From the NCBI GenBank assembly GCA_000328365.1, contig KB294813.1:212754-276753 (forward strand): DNA of 64,000 bases, given 5' to 3'. Below the pieces are notes generated by a model. It made no database searches and was not told where the DNA came from. It worked only from the letters and a program-made list of their open reading frames with translations. How positions within the stretch are numbered: position 1 is the stretch's first letter; each line of letters starts with the position of its first letter. This document shows positions 24,275-36,125 of this stretch, piece by piece. A program made the translations under genes and the position numbers. Source of the stretch: Capitella teleta. Taxonomy: Eukaryota > Annelida > Polychaeta > Capitellidae.

Positions 24275-27200
24275 AGCATACAGGTGAGTTCTCACCTCCG
24301 ACTGCTGCCATCAGCACAGATACATGGAATACAACACAAAATACCGATACTGGAATCGATACAAGAAGTACTGCTACAGGAGAAGATTTAGTTAGTGCAT
24401 CAACCTCACGTGATCTTGGTGGAGACACACAAGGAAGCACTGAATCGAATACGTCGACACAAAGGTTCAGCTTACTCAGTGAAGTAATTACGACCGAGAC
24501 TTACGAACAGAGCACTGAACCTTTGAATGTAGCCACTGAGGTTTCATCAGTGACTACAGAGTCCTCAGTGGAACCTTCTGCAGGCCCTTCATCGGTAACC
24601 ACAAGGCCTTCAGAGGAACCTAGTACAGGACCTTCATCAGTGACTACAGAATCTGATGATGAACCTAGCCCAGAACCTTCAAATTTTTCCACAGAATCGA
24701 CAGAGAAACTTACTGCAAAACCTTCATCAGTGACAACAGAGCCTTCAAATGAACCTAGTTCAGAACCTTCATCAGTGACTACAGAGCCTTCAAATGAACC
24801 TAGTTCAGAACCTTCATTTGTGACTACAGAACCGACAGAGGAACCTACTACAGAGCCTTCATTTGTGACTACAGAGCCTTCAGATAAACCTAGTTCAGAA
24901 CCTTCATTTGTGACTACAGAACCGACAGAGGAACCTACTACAGAGCCTTCATTTGTGACTACAGAGCCTTCAGATGAACCTAGTTCAGAACCTTCATTTG
25001 TGACTACAGAACCGACAGAGGAACCTACTACAGAGCCTTCATTTGTGACTACAGAGCCTTCAGATGAACCTAGCACAGAACCTTCATTTGTGACCACAGA
25101 ACCGACAGAGGAACCTACTACAGAGCCTTCATCTGTGACTACAGAGCCTTCGGATGAACCTAGCACAGAACCTTCATTTGTGACCACAGAACCGACAGAG
25201 AAACCTACTACAGAGCCTTCATTTGTGACTACAGAGCCTTCAGATGAACCTAGCACAGAACCTTCATTTGTGACCACAGAACCGACAGAGGAACCTACTA
25301 CAGAGCCTTCATTTGTGACTACAGAGCCTTCGGATGAACCTAGCACAGAACCTTCATTTGTGACCACAGAACCGACAGAGGAACCTACTACAGAGCCTTC
25401 ATTTGTGACTACAGAGCCTTCGGATGAACCTAGCTCAGAACCTTCATTTGTGACTACAGAACCGACAGAGGAACCTACTACAGAGCCTTCATTTGTGACT
25501 ACAGAGCCTTCGGATGAACCTAGCACAGAACCTTCATTTGTGACCACAGAACCGACAGAGGAACCTACTACAGAGCCTTCATTTGTGACTACAGAGCCTT
25601 CGGATGAACCTAGCTCAGAACCTTCATTTGTGACTACAGAACCGACAGAGGAACCTACTATATACACTTCATCTGTGACCACAGAGCTTTCAAAGGAACC
25701 TAGTACAGAACCTTCAATTATGATCACAGAATCGACAGAAAAACCTAGTACAGGGTCTTCATTTGTGACCACAAAGTATTCGGACGAGCCTAGTATCCAA
25801 CCTTCAAGTATGGAGCCTTCAACAATAAATGCTGAGCTCTCAACAAAACTTAGTACCGAGTCTTTGCAAATGACTACTGAGCCTCAAACACGTCATAGCT
25901 CAGATCCCACAGTATCGCCCAATACCGAGACTCCGGAGGGCACTTCACAAACTTCAGAATTGACCACAGATTCACTGCAAACATCCAATGCAACAAGCTC
26001 AATGAGCACCGACAGAATACCTGACATTTCAAGTCCATCGATGAATACAGGAACGGGCATGGTATCAGTTTACACCACAGGAGGGACTTCACAGATGATC
26101 ACAGAGGGAAATTCTTCTGCGATTGTGACGGACGACTTGTCCACTGAGCCTCAAGAAAAATATTCAACAACACAGGAAAATACTTCAGTAAGTACTGAAG
26201 TCACAGAAAGCACTGTGACATCACCAAGTGACACCACCCAGACCAGAACTAGTCGAACAACTGAGGAACCGAGTATAACTGGAAGAAGTACCAGCGATCA
26301 GACCCAGAGTACTGGAAACCCAGGTGAGGTTTTATGATGAGGTTTTATCCTTTAATAATTAGTTGCAATTAAATCAGAGATGCTCCATTCTTACATAATC
26401 TCCCTTTTGATTGATTAATTAACAGTGCATTTTGTTGCATAACATGATCCAATTGGATTGAATAACTTAAAAGGTTGGATTAATAAATGATGAAGTAGTA
26501 AATTAAATGGCTTCATGCAATCACCCCTGTAATATTTATTAAATACATTGGCAAGAAACCCAGTATGTCGGTTATCTAGCGACGTAGTCATGCAGTCAAC
26601 CTGATACATGTAGTTCATTTATTCAACCACCTGGTCAATGTGAAAATCAGTCGGTCAGCCATATAACCTGTCAGTCAATGCTATGTTTAGTATTGTTTTT
26701 ACCCTGCATAGTGATGGTATATTCACCGTAAAGCATGCACGCATCATTCAGATTGATTAGTCAGACTTTGAACATATTAATTCGTTGCTCAGTTTATGAC
26801 AATACCCTCAGCGAGAGGTATGTGGGTAGAAGCTAGAGCCCTTGACATAGTTCATGTGATCAGCTGAATTGCTGATGAAGCTGCTTCAGTAGCAGGCGTG
26901 ATGTTGCTAAGCCCTCTTCGATGATCTCTCAAGTCAAGGCTATTAATTACACTCGATTGTGATAACGAGTAGTGTTTACTAAGTGAACATTGATCTGATG
27001 AAGTATGGGTGTCTCCCACCAATCTGATTTCTGCAATCTGCTGTTGCGTTGAAAATGGATGCTGATTGCCATTTCATCCAAATCAATTCAAGTTACCAGT
27101 ATTATTAATGCCTATTGTTAATATGTCCATATACATGTATGATGTATATGTTGATGTTGATGTTTATTTCAAAGTGCGTAAACTTTTTATTAGTCTGCCA

Positions 27201-30200
27201 GCAATTAAAACAAGAATCCTTACATTGTATGGTCGCACAATCTATGCCATAATCCAAGTCTATTACATCGTGAATTTGTCAAACTTATCAAGATATATTG
27301 ATATCTGTATGGAAGTGATCACATTTCTAGATGCAGGATAAGCAAATACATTATTTATAAGCCTGAGAAATAAATCTTGGTCTGATCATAGCGTTTGATG
27401 TTCTCTTTCACCTTTAGAATGTGCGGATGGTTCGTTCGGTCATGAATGCATGTACACTTGCAATTGTTATGAAGCGGAGGAAGTCTGTGATAAATTTACG
27501 GGACATTGCACTTCCGGTTGCCGCTCTGGATATGAAGGCCCCGGATGTTTGATTGGTGAGTGTTGCCATTTTAGGGCTGCTTTACTTTTTTTTCTACATA
27601 TTTTTTCGCATAGAATCCACTTCACAGTGGATAGATGGAGTTGACAACCTGGTCATCATCCTGGGTGCCGTGGCCGGCTTCTTCTTCCTGCTCTTCATCC
27701 TGCTCCTCATCTTTCTCTGTTGCACGCGGAGGAAGAAGAAGGATGACGTCCCAGCGGTTGCAGACGGGGTGCAAGACTTTGTGAGCACCAATACTCAATA
27801 CTCATACTTTGACTAATAATCCTAATAGGTGGCGCTGAGCATGCTTCCGAGTCAAGACCCGTTTCGGGACATCAAGGCATACGTTCCAAGATTGAGCAAC
27901 GAAAACGCCCAGATATTTGACGAGTTCTTGGGTGACGGGCGTTTTGGTCCAATTTATAAAGGAATTCTACAAGAAGATAACTTTACTCGACCCATGGCGT
28001 ACAAAACAATGAGAGGTGAAGAATTGGTTGTGTTTACTCCATGTTTTACTGTGTTTCCTTCCAGATGATTTGAATCCGCGAGAAAAACGTGGCTTCATTT
28101 CACAGTTGGAGTTATACGCTTCCTTCACTGAACACGACAATGTCTTGAGATTCTATGGAATTACATACTTTGCAGGTATCATTCAATAGTGTTAAATATG
28201 CTTGATTAGATCATCTAATCTTCAGAGAGGATTTTCGGTGGTTTCGAATTTGCCGATTTTGAGACGATGAAGTTCTACCTGCGAAGAGTGCACAAAGGTG
28301 ATATTCGGTTGGGGTCTGGCACGACAGAACCCAGTGTTGCTGACATGAGGGATCACCTTCTAAGTCTCGCCGTTGATGTTGCTAGCGGCATGAGACATCT
28401 TGCCAGTCGAGGGGTAAGTCAGTGGGCAGAGTATCTGACGTCCCGAAGAGTATTTTGTCATTGCATATATCGCTAATCACGACACCGATTAATCGAGGCC
28501 AAATACATGTAAGTAGTAATTGAACACCCAAAATAGCATGGATCGAGCTGAATCGCTCTGGGATCTGTCGTTCTTCAGATGTTAGGGTCCAAAGCGTTTT
28601 ACAGCATTACGCAATATGACAGTGGCAGTCCCCTTGACCTTTCCATATTATACTTAACAGTGATATTCAGTGTAGAAATAGAAACATACTGTAATTTTTA
28701 TAGATGCATATCTGTTTATGGGGGACGTATTAGGAGAGATAAAAAGAAAATTATGTTGTCACGGGCATGACCACGCAACAGGAAAATATTTCCCAAATGA
28801 ATGTATTGGGGTTACATAATATGACAGTTATCAATCCTGGTAGCTATTAGATATAATACGCGAAAAGAAAAACGGCCAACCGAGCCACGTAGAGAGGACT
28901 CAAAGGGGTGCAAATACTTCTACACGCGGCCTGACTAGTCAATTTGAAGTTCACGAGAAGAAAAAGAAGAAGAAATCCTCGGTGAATCAACCGAGAGCAG
29001 GCAGCCATCTGTGTTCGCATGATAAACAGGGAGTTCTTGGAACCAATTTTGAACAATGACGAAATCCAGGAAGTTGAGCTGCCTTCGTTCGATCAGTTGC
29101 ACTTGTTCCAAAGAAATCCTCAATTGATTAAATTCGTTTGAAAGCCTATATTATTTAATTGGGACATTGATCAATATATATTTTTTTTATCTTTGGAGAC
29201 ACTTACATTTTCTTTTCTTTTTCTTGCATTCTTGCACAGACACTAACTACTTTTAAGAAAAGATACATGTACATGGTCCCATTATGTTATGAATTTCATC
29301 TGTCCCATTGTCCGTTTCAAGCTGCATCATAACGTTCTTCATAAATCATAACGCGCATTGATTCTTTCAAGATTGTTCATCGGGAATTAGCAGCAAAGCA
29401 TGTGATGGTCGATGCGAAGCATGTCGCCAAAGTTGCCGGATTGAATTCTCTTAAAGGGGCCGTCGTGAGTGACGTCATACCGGAAGTGACGTCATATAAC
29501 CCTTTTCGCCTTTCAGCCGCTGTCTCAACGCTGGTTGGCTCCGGAGGTTATTGAAAACAACGCATCAACTTTGAAAAGTGATATGTGAGAATGAATTGAA
29601 TTAGTATCCACATAATTATATGCAAATTATATGTAAATTTATTCTGAAGCTGGTCGTACGGTGTGACGTTATGGGAGATCATGAACAAGTGTCAGCATCG
29701 CCCTTACACTGAAATGGGCAGCAAAGATGTCTACCTGTACATCAAGAGCGGACAACGATTAACGAAACCTCCTGCTTGTGAAAAAGCTGTGTAAGAAAAA
29801 CAAGAACACTATCAATATATTTTATTTTTATTTGACACGCTTTGATTATTTTATTTTTCAGTTACGCTTTGATGAAGAAGTGTTGGTCTCTCGAACAAAA
29901 TGACCGTCCAGATTTCGTGCGGGTTTCAGATTCACTGAAAGAACTCCTGTATTCTGGAGAACACGTATGGAAGCCAACAAAATACGACTAAAACTGATCT
30001 CTGTTTCTACAGGGAAATAAAGCGACCCGAATGGGATCACTCACTAGACGCAATGATCTACAGGAGATCTCGATCGAGTTGTCGAGTTCTGTTCCCTCGA
30101 CAATTGACAACCCGCCAAATGCAAACGCTGCTGAGACGCCGATCCCAACGTCATCCAACGCCAGTCCAGTCACCCTGAAGAAGCAACCGGGGGAGGTCAA

Positions 30201-30225
30201 CCAGGCCTTCGAATCTGAGTCATAA
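24275..30225 (+). CDS. Receptor tyrosine pseudokinase with mucin-like stalk and EGF domain (5' end missing)
   Basis: Eleven exons are 24275-26323, 27418-27555, 27614-27780, 27829-28015, 28065-28175, 28226-28413, 29372-29464, 29517-29584, 29650-29790, 29862-29964 and 30013-30225. Phases agree throughout, giving 1,152 residues before TAA. Order: a 683-residue Thr/Ser/Pro/Glu stalk, one EGF-like domain ([10 protein letters not shown]...GYEGPGC), a TM helix ([19 protein letters not shown]) with basic stop-transfer, then a tyrosine-kinase fold. Kept: Gly loop LGDGRFG, beta-3 Lys in MAYKTM, helix-C Glu in [33 protein letters not shown]. Lost: the catalytic loop reads HRELAAKH instead of HRDLAARN, and the DFG position reads GLN. 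The activation segment is short and has no Tyr. I infer a membrane pseudokinase signalling by scaffolding or heterodimerisation. The signal-peptide exon was not found. AATAAA lies at 30334-30339. Confidence 0.82.
24720..25670 (+). repeat. 90-bp coding tandem repeat of the receptor stalk
   Basis: The stalk exon repeats every 90 bp (matching phrases at 24901, 24991, 25081 and so on to 25621). Each unit is two 45-bp halves coding [15 protein letters not shown] and [15 protein letters not shown]. About ten units are nearly identical at the DNA level, with a few alternating variants (GTGACT/GTGACC, AGTTCA/AGCACA). This points to recent unequal exchange. Thr/Ser/Pro density suggests heavy O-glycosylation and a rod-like stalk. 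Flanks outside the core are degenerate versions of the same unit. Confidence 0.95.
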
Positions 30226-30333
30226 TTGACCATCTTGATGGTGTGACCTTCATCAATATGACCTCTACCTGTGCGTGTCCACCGGTTTCAATCACAAATT
30301 TCGTAATTGCGACCTAGCTCATGTATGTATGTA

Positions 30334-30339
30334 AATAAA
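30334..30339 (+). terminator. Poly(A) signal of the pseudokinase gene
   Basis: AATAAA 109 bp after the TAA stop, with a T-rich downstream tract at about 30368. Confidence 0.6.
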
Positions 30340-31018
30340 TGATTATATATTATACTTTCATTTCACTTTTTTTTTCATTTCCATATCTGTTATTCTTCCT
30401 AATCATGGATCCAATTGTATTAGAAGAAAAATAAATCAAATATCACACAATTTGCTGAAGGAGATATTTTCGAAATCCAAATTTATCATACATAATTATG
30501 TGCTGTATTATAACGTCATCTGAATGTAGGATTATTATTCTTGAAATTTTGACGATATCATGGTCAATTACCCCATTACAATTTTACGAATTTTCAATAA
30601 CAAGATTTGATTAAATGAAATAATTAAAGACGAAGAAATCAAGGAAGAACAAATAGTCATCATAAACATTCACAATGCATATATACATGTAGTGAAGACG
30701 AAAGTTAGTTTTGAGTCGTATTGGAGCAAATTGACACAAACTTTTTGATATTAAATAGTTACTAAACAATAAACACACAGGCTTATGTTCTTCCAGAGAT
30801 CAGCGAATCAGATCTCCGATCAAAGTTAAAGTCTGGTATCCTCAATGATTATGCATACACAGACTTCAGGCACAAGTAAATACAAGTTAAAAAACCCAAT
30901 CGCAATAGCGCTAAATATAAGTTTTGTTTAATCAAAGTAAATCAAACTGATAAGGAACTAAGTTATATATATATATAGATGACCCAGAGGTACGAGAGCC
31001 AGCATCTGTTGATACAAC
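30340..31018 (+). other. Spacer with TATA-like promoter of the GHL10 gene
   Basis: AT-rich spacer without coding signal. A TATATATATATATAG tract at about 30964-30978 lies some 45 bp before the next ATG and is the likely TATA element. Confidence 0.45.
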
Positions 31019-32638
31019 ATGCAATCATTGTTCATTATTCTCTTCTGGGGAACTCTTTCCTGGGCCCTACCGGGGAGTCGGGAAATTCACCCCCTGGTTC
31101 CTGATGTGGAGTTCCGAGCCCTGTTCCTTGCTACAGCGTGGAACATAGACTGGCCTTCGTCATCCTCGGCATCACCTGCAACTCAACAACAAGAACTCAT
31201 CGATTACCTGGATCTCATGCAAGAGGCAAACTTCAATGCTCTTCATTTTCACGTAAGGTAACTTAGACTTGAGTTTATCACCTAAGTATTTCCCCAGGTA
31301 AGACCAGCGTCTGATGCCCTCTACGCATCAAATGTGGACCCCTGGAGTAGATTCCTCACCGGAACCCAAGGCACAGCCCCTAACCCTCTCTGGGACCCAT
31401 TGTCTTTCTGTATCACTGAAGCCCACAGTCGGGGAATCGAAGTCCATGCCTGGCTTAATCCATACAGGTGACTTCTCTTTTATCTGCATAAGCATCTGAA
31501 GTTACCATTCATCTCCACAGAGCGAACACAGCGGCAAGTTTTGACGGTCTTCACTCGTCTCACATTGCAAACGTGCTTCGGCAATATGCGTATATCTACG
31601 ATAGTTATGTCTACATGGATCCAGCATCCCTCCAAGTCGAAGACTGGCTCATTGAGGTCATCGAGGACATCATTGCTAGGTCACTACCACATTCATAATC
31701 CATTTCCATAGCAACAATGAAACTGACGTTACAGATATGACGTCGATGGCATTCATTACGATGACTACTTCTACCCCTACCCCGTAGCTGGAGTCGATTT
31801 CCCTGATGATGCCACGTATGAAGATTACCTCCAGGGAGGCGGAACTCTGGCCAGGGATGACTGGCGTAGGGCGAATGTTGACAGGATGGTCGAGAGGACT
31901 TACATGACTATCAAGAACGAGAAACCAGGTTGCGTGTTCAGTATCAGCCCCTTTGGCATCTACCGACCAGGACACCCCGAGGGAATGGCACCACCGATTG
32001 TCGGGATGGACCCGTATAGCGAGATGTACGCCGACGCGAAGCTGTGGCTGCAGATGGGTTGGGTGGACGCCATGGCTCCTCAAATCTACTGGGCCATCGA
32101 CCCTCCTGCTCAGAGCTACCCAGTGATCGTCGATTGGTGGCTGGATAATAACCCACTGGGGAGACTGGTGTATCCCTGCAATGGCGTCTACAAGATGTCC
32201 GATTTCAACGATTGGCCAGTTAGCGAAATCGTCAATCAAGTCGATCTCACAAGAGATGAAGGAAGGCGTGGAAAAGAATGCTTAGGAAACAACTTTTACA
32301 GCGCGAAATCCTTCAGAGACAACACCAAGGGCCTCTACGACGTCTTCCAGGCGGATGTGTATCCTACACCAGCTGTAACACCTCCACTGGGTTGGATTGA
32401 GGCTGCTACACCCATCCAGATGGATGCTGTCCAGGTTGACGGCGATATCATAACCTGGACGAGCTCTGGAGACGCAATGTTCTGGAGGTTATACTGCCTC
32501 CAAGATGACACTTGGAGACTGTGTCAGATCATTCCAGGTCGTGAGAGGTCAGTTGAGGTCACCAAGGGCATTTACACCGTCGTTGCTGTAGATGCAAGCC
32601 GGAGAGAAGGGGACAAGGTACTCGTTACGGTGGAATGA
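31019..32638 (+). CDS. GHL10-type glycosyl-hydrolase-like secreted protein, 488 residues
   Basis: Exons 31019-31252, 31298-31467, 31521-31679 and 31735-32638 join at GT-AG sites with matching phases; introns are only 45-55 bp. Residues 1-16 form a signal peptide (MQSLFIILFWGTLSWA). The body reads like the GHL10 (DUF187) TIM-barrel family: RALFLATAWNIDWPS near the start, NFNALHFHVRP, EVHAWLNPYR, DGIHYDDYFYPYP, SISPFGIYRPG, DAMAPQIYW and VYPCNGVYKM. Known for the family: mostly bacterial secreted or envelope proteins thought to act on glycans, with few characterised substrates. A C-terminal stretch of about 80 residues (ITWTSSGDAMFWRLY...) resembles the beta-sandwich seen after the barrel. The stop codon overlaps an AATAAA signal. 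It is next to aspartylglucosaminidase on the same strand. The substrate is unknown and catalytic residues are not asserted. Confidence 0.82.
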
Positions 32639-32643
32639 ATAAA
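32638..32643 (+). terminator. Poly(A) signal overlapping the GHL10 stop codon
   Basis: The sequence TGAATAAA places the last base of TGA as the first base of AATAAA. If used, the 3' untranslated region would be about 15-30 nt. A T/GT-rich tract (GGTTTGTTTTG) follows at about 32678. Confidence 0.6.
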
Positions 32644-32659
32644 AACACTCCTGGATTAA

Positions 32660-33575
32660 CCCTCGTTTGGTTCTTGGGTTTGTTTTGAATTGATATATAA
32701 TAATATGCATAAATGCTGGTGTCTTACTAAAGGTTTGCCACATGCAGAAGTATGCAACCAAGATCTGCATGACTTCAATAGAAATCCAATAGAACTCACA
32801 CGAATGCAATCAATCACTATTCCCTTTATTCGTCTCCTTCTTCGTGCAGTTGTTGAAGGTCTATACATGTAGTCTAGAACTTTGTACCCTGCCTTTAAGG
32901 ATTCGAAACAATGCTGCAAACAAATAGAGCAACATGCATGTGCAATGTATCTATCATGTTCTAATCAGGATTAGGCGATGAAACGAAGAAATGACGACTT
33001 CCTTGGTTTTTCATTTCTCACGAAATCAGTCTGTATCCTGCAGGCAGCAGATATATATACATATTGGGAAAATTCATTATACTCCTCATTCATTGACGCA
33101 AGAATCGTTCTGCTGGGTGTTCTAGACTCCCAGCACTGGCTACTTCTAGATTTTGCCCAGGGAGCCAATGGGCCCGTTATGTAACCGAGGATTCAGGATG
33201 ATCGTCTGTTACATTTTGTGGAACTAGGCTGTGATGTGTAATGAAATAATACAGTGTTCCCATGGCTCTCTTAATTCCATTTATGGTCAGAGCACAAGGT
33301 GTGCTTTTTCCTCTCCCCAAGGCTAAGCGATGCCAACCAAGTAACTAGCACCTAAATATAACCGTATAATATATGCATTATAAATATACTGAGCAAGATA
33401 AACAGTCCAATTGTTCCAATTGTGTGACCTGGCTTTACAACGTGTTCAAGGCCAAATTGTTCCCCTTGTGTTTATCTGCAACAACACACGTGGGACTTTT
33501 CCCAGGAACTCAATCATAAGCATAACTCATAATAATTAAATCATTACTTGTTTGCAAATCTTATAGGCATTCACA
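32660..33575. other. Spacer before aspartylglucosaminidase
   Basis: No recognisable coding content. Short open frames on both strands lack domains. The right end should carry the promoter of the next gene; no clear TATA box within 60 bp of its ATG. Confidence 0.4.
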
Positions 33576-35231
33576 ATGTTCATTGCACTGTTGGTATTGG
33601 TCAATATCTGGTCATCGGACGCACTGCCTAGTATTCTGACAACATGGGAGTACCCAGAGGCATCGGACATTGGTCAGTCTGACATTACATGTTAAAAGAT
33701 CTAATGCATACCACAATATTATAATCTTCCAATATCAGCATTTGACACCCTTCTTGGCGGAGGTAGCCACATCGATGCCCTGGTCGACGGTTGTGACGTA
33801 TGCGACCGTCATCCAGAACTGTGCAGGTTTTCAGTCGGCCCAGGTCGTCCCAACGAAGAGGGGGAGACAACGCTCGATGCTATGATCATGGATGGGTGGG
33901 TTGGTGCTTGTACTGTATAACAGGTAATATGTGTGTCAATGCAGGATGACTCATGCGGTGGGGGCAGTAGGATGTCTTAAGAGAGTGCAACAGGCTGCCA
34001 GAGTGGCCAGAGCTGTCATGGATCACACAGCTCACTCGTTGTTGGTTGGGGAAGATGGTGAGAGATGCTGAACGTAAAACCACACATTGTAAATCTTTGG
34101 GTTTCAACAGCCACGCAATTTGCCCTCAATATGGGATTCAATGAAACCAATTTGGAAACGGATGAATCAATTGCAAATCACGAAGAATGGGTCGAAGGCA
34201 ATTGTCAGCCTAACAGCTGGAAGGTACTTGACTTCTTTTTCCTCGTTCATTCTTCCTCTCGACCTCATCATCTTTCTGTATCATCGATTAGCACCTCTTT
34301 AATTGTTATCCCTCAGGACGTACTGCCAAATCCAACAGAGAACTGTGGACCATACTCTCCAGTCTCTGATGAACTACCCAGCCCCCCAACCTCCCAGCTG
34401 CCTTCTAATTTCTTCAGTTCCTCAGCGGATAACCATGACACCATCGGAATGGTTGTCATTGACGACGGAGGAAGAGTTGCGGCTGGGACCTCCACAAATG
34501 GGCTCGCTTTCAAAATACCTGGGTCCGTCAAGAGATCAACGTCCGAATAATGTTAACCCCTTGGCTTTGGATTTTCCAGGAGAGTTGGGGACTCACCCAT
34601 TCCCGGGTCAGGAGCATACGCCGATGGAGCCATCGGAGGAGCGGCTGCCACTGGAAACGGTGACGTCATGATGCGATTCGTGCCGAGGTGAAGCTTGTGC
34701 GCTCTTAGACGAATTCAAATTTCTTGTGCTCAATGCGACACATTTACATGCCACGTCATCATTTCTTGTGCACAGTTTCGCCGCTGTAGCAGCAATGGGT
34801 GAGGGGCTGACGCCAACGGAAGCTGCCGAACAAGCAGTCGCAGCAATTGCAGCCAAATACCCGGAATTTTCCGGAGCTGTCATTGCAATGAACAAAGATG
34901 GCGCCTATGGTAAGCCAAATTGCGTTCAGGTGATGGGAATGAACGACGTTGTTGTCAGCGTTCCATAATTAGCAAGGGAGACAATTTTCCCTCAAATAGT
35001 TTGCATTGTAAATGGGGTCATTTGTCACGTGATCCACAAGTAAATCTCCTGGGGTTTACACAGCAACTGGCTATTTCCATATATGATTCTATTTTTTCCT
35101 ACCGCTGGTTTTCATCCCTCTTTCTTATTACAGGAGCTGCATGCTATGGGTATGAAATCTTTCCTTTCACTGTGAGAGATGAGCATGATGATGAATCAAG
35201 GTTCGAATATGTTGACTGCATCACGCTCTGA
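33576..35231 (+). CDS. AGA: N(4)-(beta-N-acetylglucosaminyl)-L-asparaginase (aspartylglucosaminidase), 341 residues
   Basis: Eight exons: 33576-33672, 33739-33895, 33945-34057, 34111-34223, 34317-34522, 34580-34687, 34776-34909 and 35134-35231, with phases closing to 341 codons. The protein aligns over its whole length with vertebrate AGA (346 residues): signal peptide then [116 protein letters not shown]-like, GAACYG and a final VDCI. Known: a lysosomal Ntn-hydrolase made as one chain that cuts itself before the catalytic Thr (Thr202 here, codon 34440-34442), then cleaves the Asn-GlcNAc bond of glycoproteins. All active-site landmarks are present, so it should be active. The intron 5 donor is GTCCGT, an unusual GT site. 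Exons are 97-206 bp. Confidence 0.96.
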
Positions 35232-36125
35232 ATATAAAACGGGCTAATAACTCTCGGGTTTTTGTCTTCTTTCGGCCATCAGATATCAATTTACCCCTAT
35301 CACTTTTCACGTATCTAATATAGCGTCATCGAACAGCAAGTCGACTACATATTAACTACATAATTATCCAAAACTGTTACGACTTATATAATTTATTCAT
35401 TTCTTAGAAATTTTCCTAGCTCTGGTCGACGTCCACGAGTAGGTATCCACCGGGTGGATCATGGAATGGGTCGTTCATATTTTGATCACGTTGATGGAGT
35501 AGGGGTCTTCATTGGGTCGGACACATAGCGTGAAGATATGGAAGATATTGCTGCGGGCATGTCTGGAATCGATCCAGAAAACGAAGAAAACGGTCAATTG
35601 AATATGATGTCGCTTTATATGATGCACTCGTGAATAAAGCAATTTAATCGAGGACGAATTAAGTAGCAAAAATAGCAACAAATATGGCGGATAATCATTG
35701 TATGGCACATCACACTGTCATTCATTCAAAATGGCGGGCAATTATTAGCATGTTTAATGTCTTTATATATTTGATATACATGTTGGATAAATAGACTTAT
35801 TGATTATTCGAGATGTTTTCTAATCTAGATTAATCTATAGTTTTGTAGTTTACAGAGTGCGACTAGAAACTGAATTATGGATGAGGTGGTTTTGGAAGCC
35901 ATTAGTGACATGAAAAGGACATAAAAAAATAACATAAGATATAACATAAATAAATAACGCATGAAGATCATTCATGGAATGTGATTTGAGTAAAGCGCCA
36001 TGCGTTCAAAATGGCGGTATCTTCTGTCATGATCAGTTACTTCATATGCAACACACTGTATATAACATGATTTTGTCACACATTGTAGCTAAAACCAATG
36101 ATATTCCTAATATTTAACTGACACA
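35232..36125. other. 3' flank of AGA and spacer
   Basis: AT-rich, converging 3' ends of AGA (+) and the PDGF gene (-). After a TTTCTTAG acceptor-like site at 35401-35408 an open frame of about 40 codons runs to TAG at 35527-35529 (RVGIHRVDHGMGRSYF...). It could be an alternative terminal exon or chance. Confidence 0.35.

Noticed and set aside
24501-25772. 423-codon open frame on the minus strand (VVTNEGS/GSSVGS repeats)
   Set aside because: It is the antisense of the stalk repeat. A 45-bp repeat free of stops in one frame stays open in another; no splice context or domain supports it.
28847-29160. Open frames in the 958-bp receptor intron, including a plus-strand [21 protein letters not shown] stretch ending at a stop
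   Set aside because: The flanking kinase exons join directly in phase 0 (ASRG to IVHRE), leaving no room for an inserted exon. It might be a fragment of an unrecognised element, but I could not assign it.
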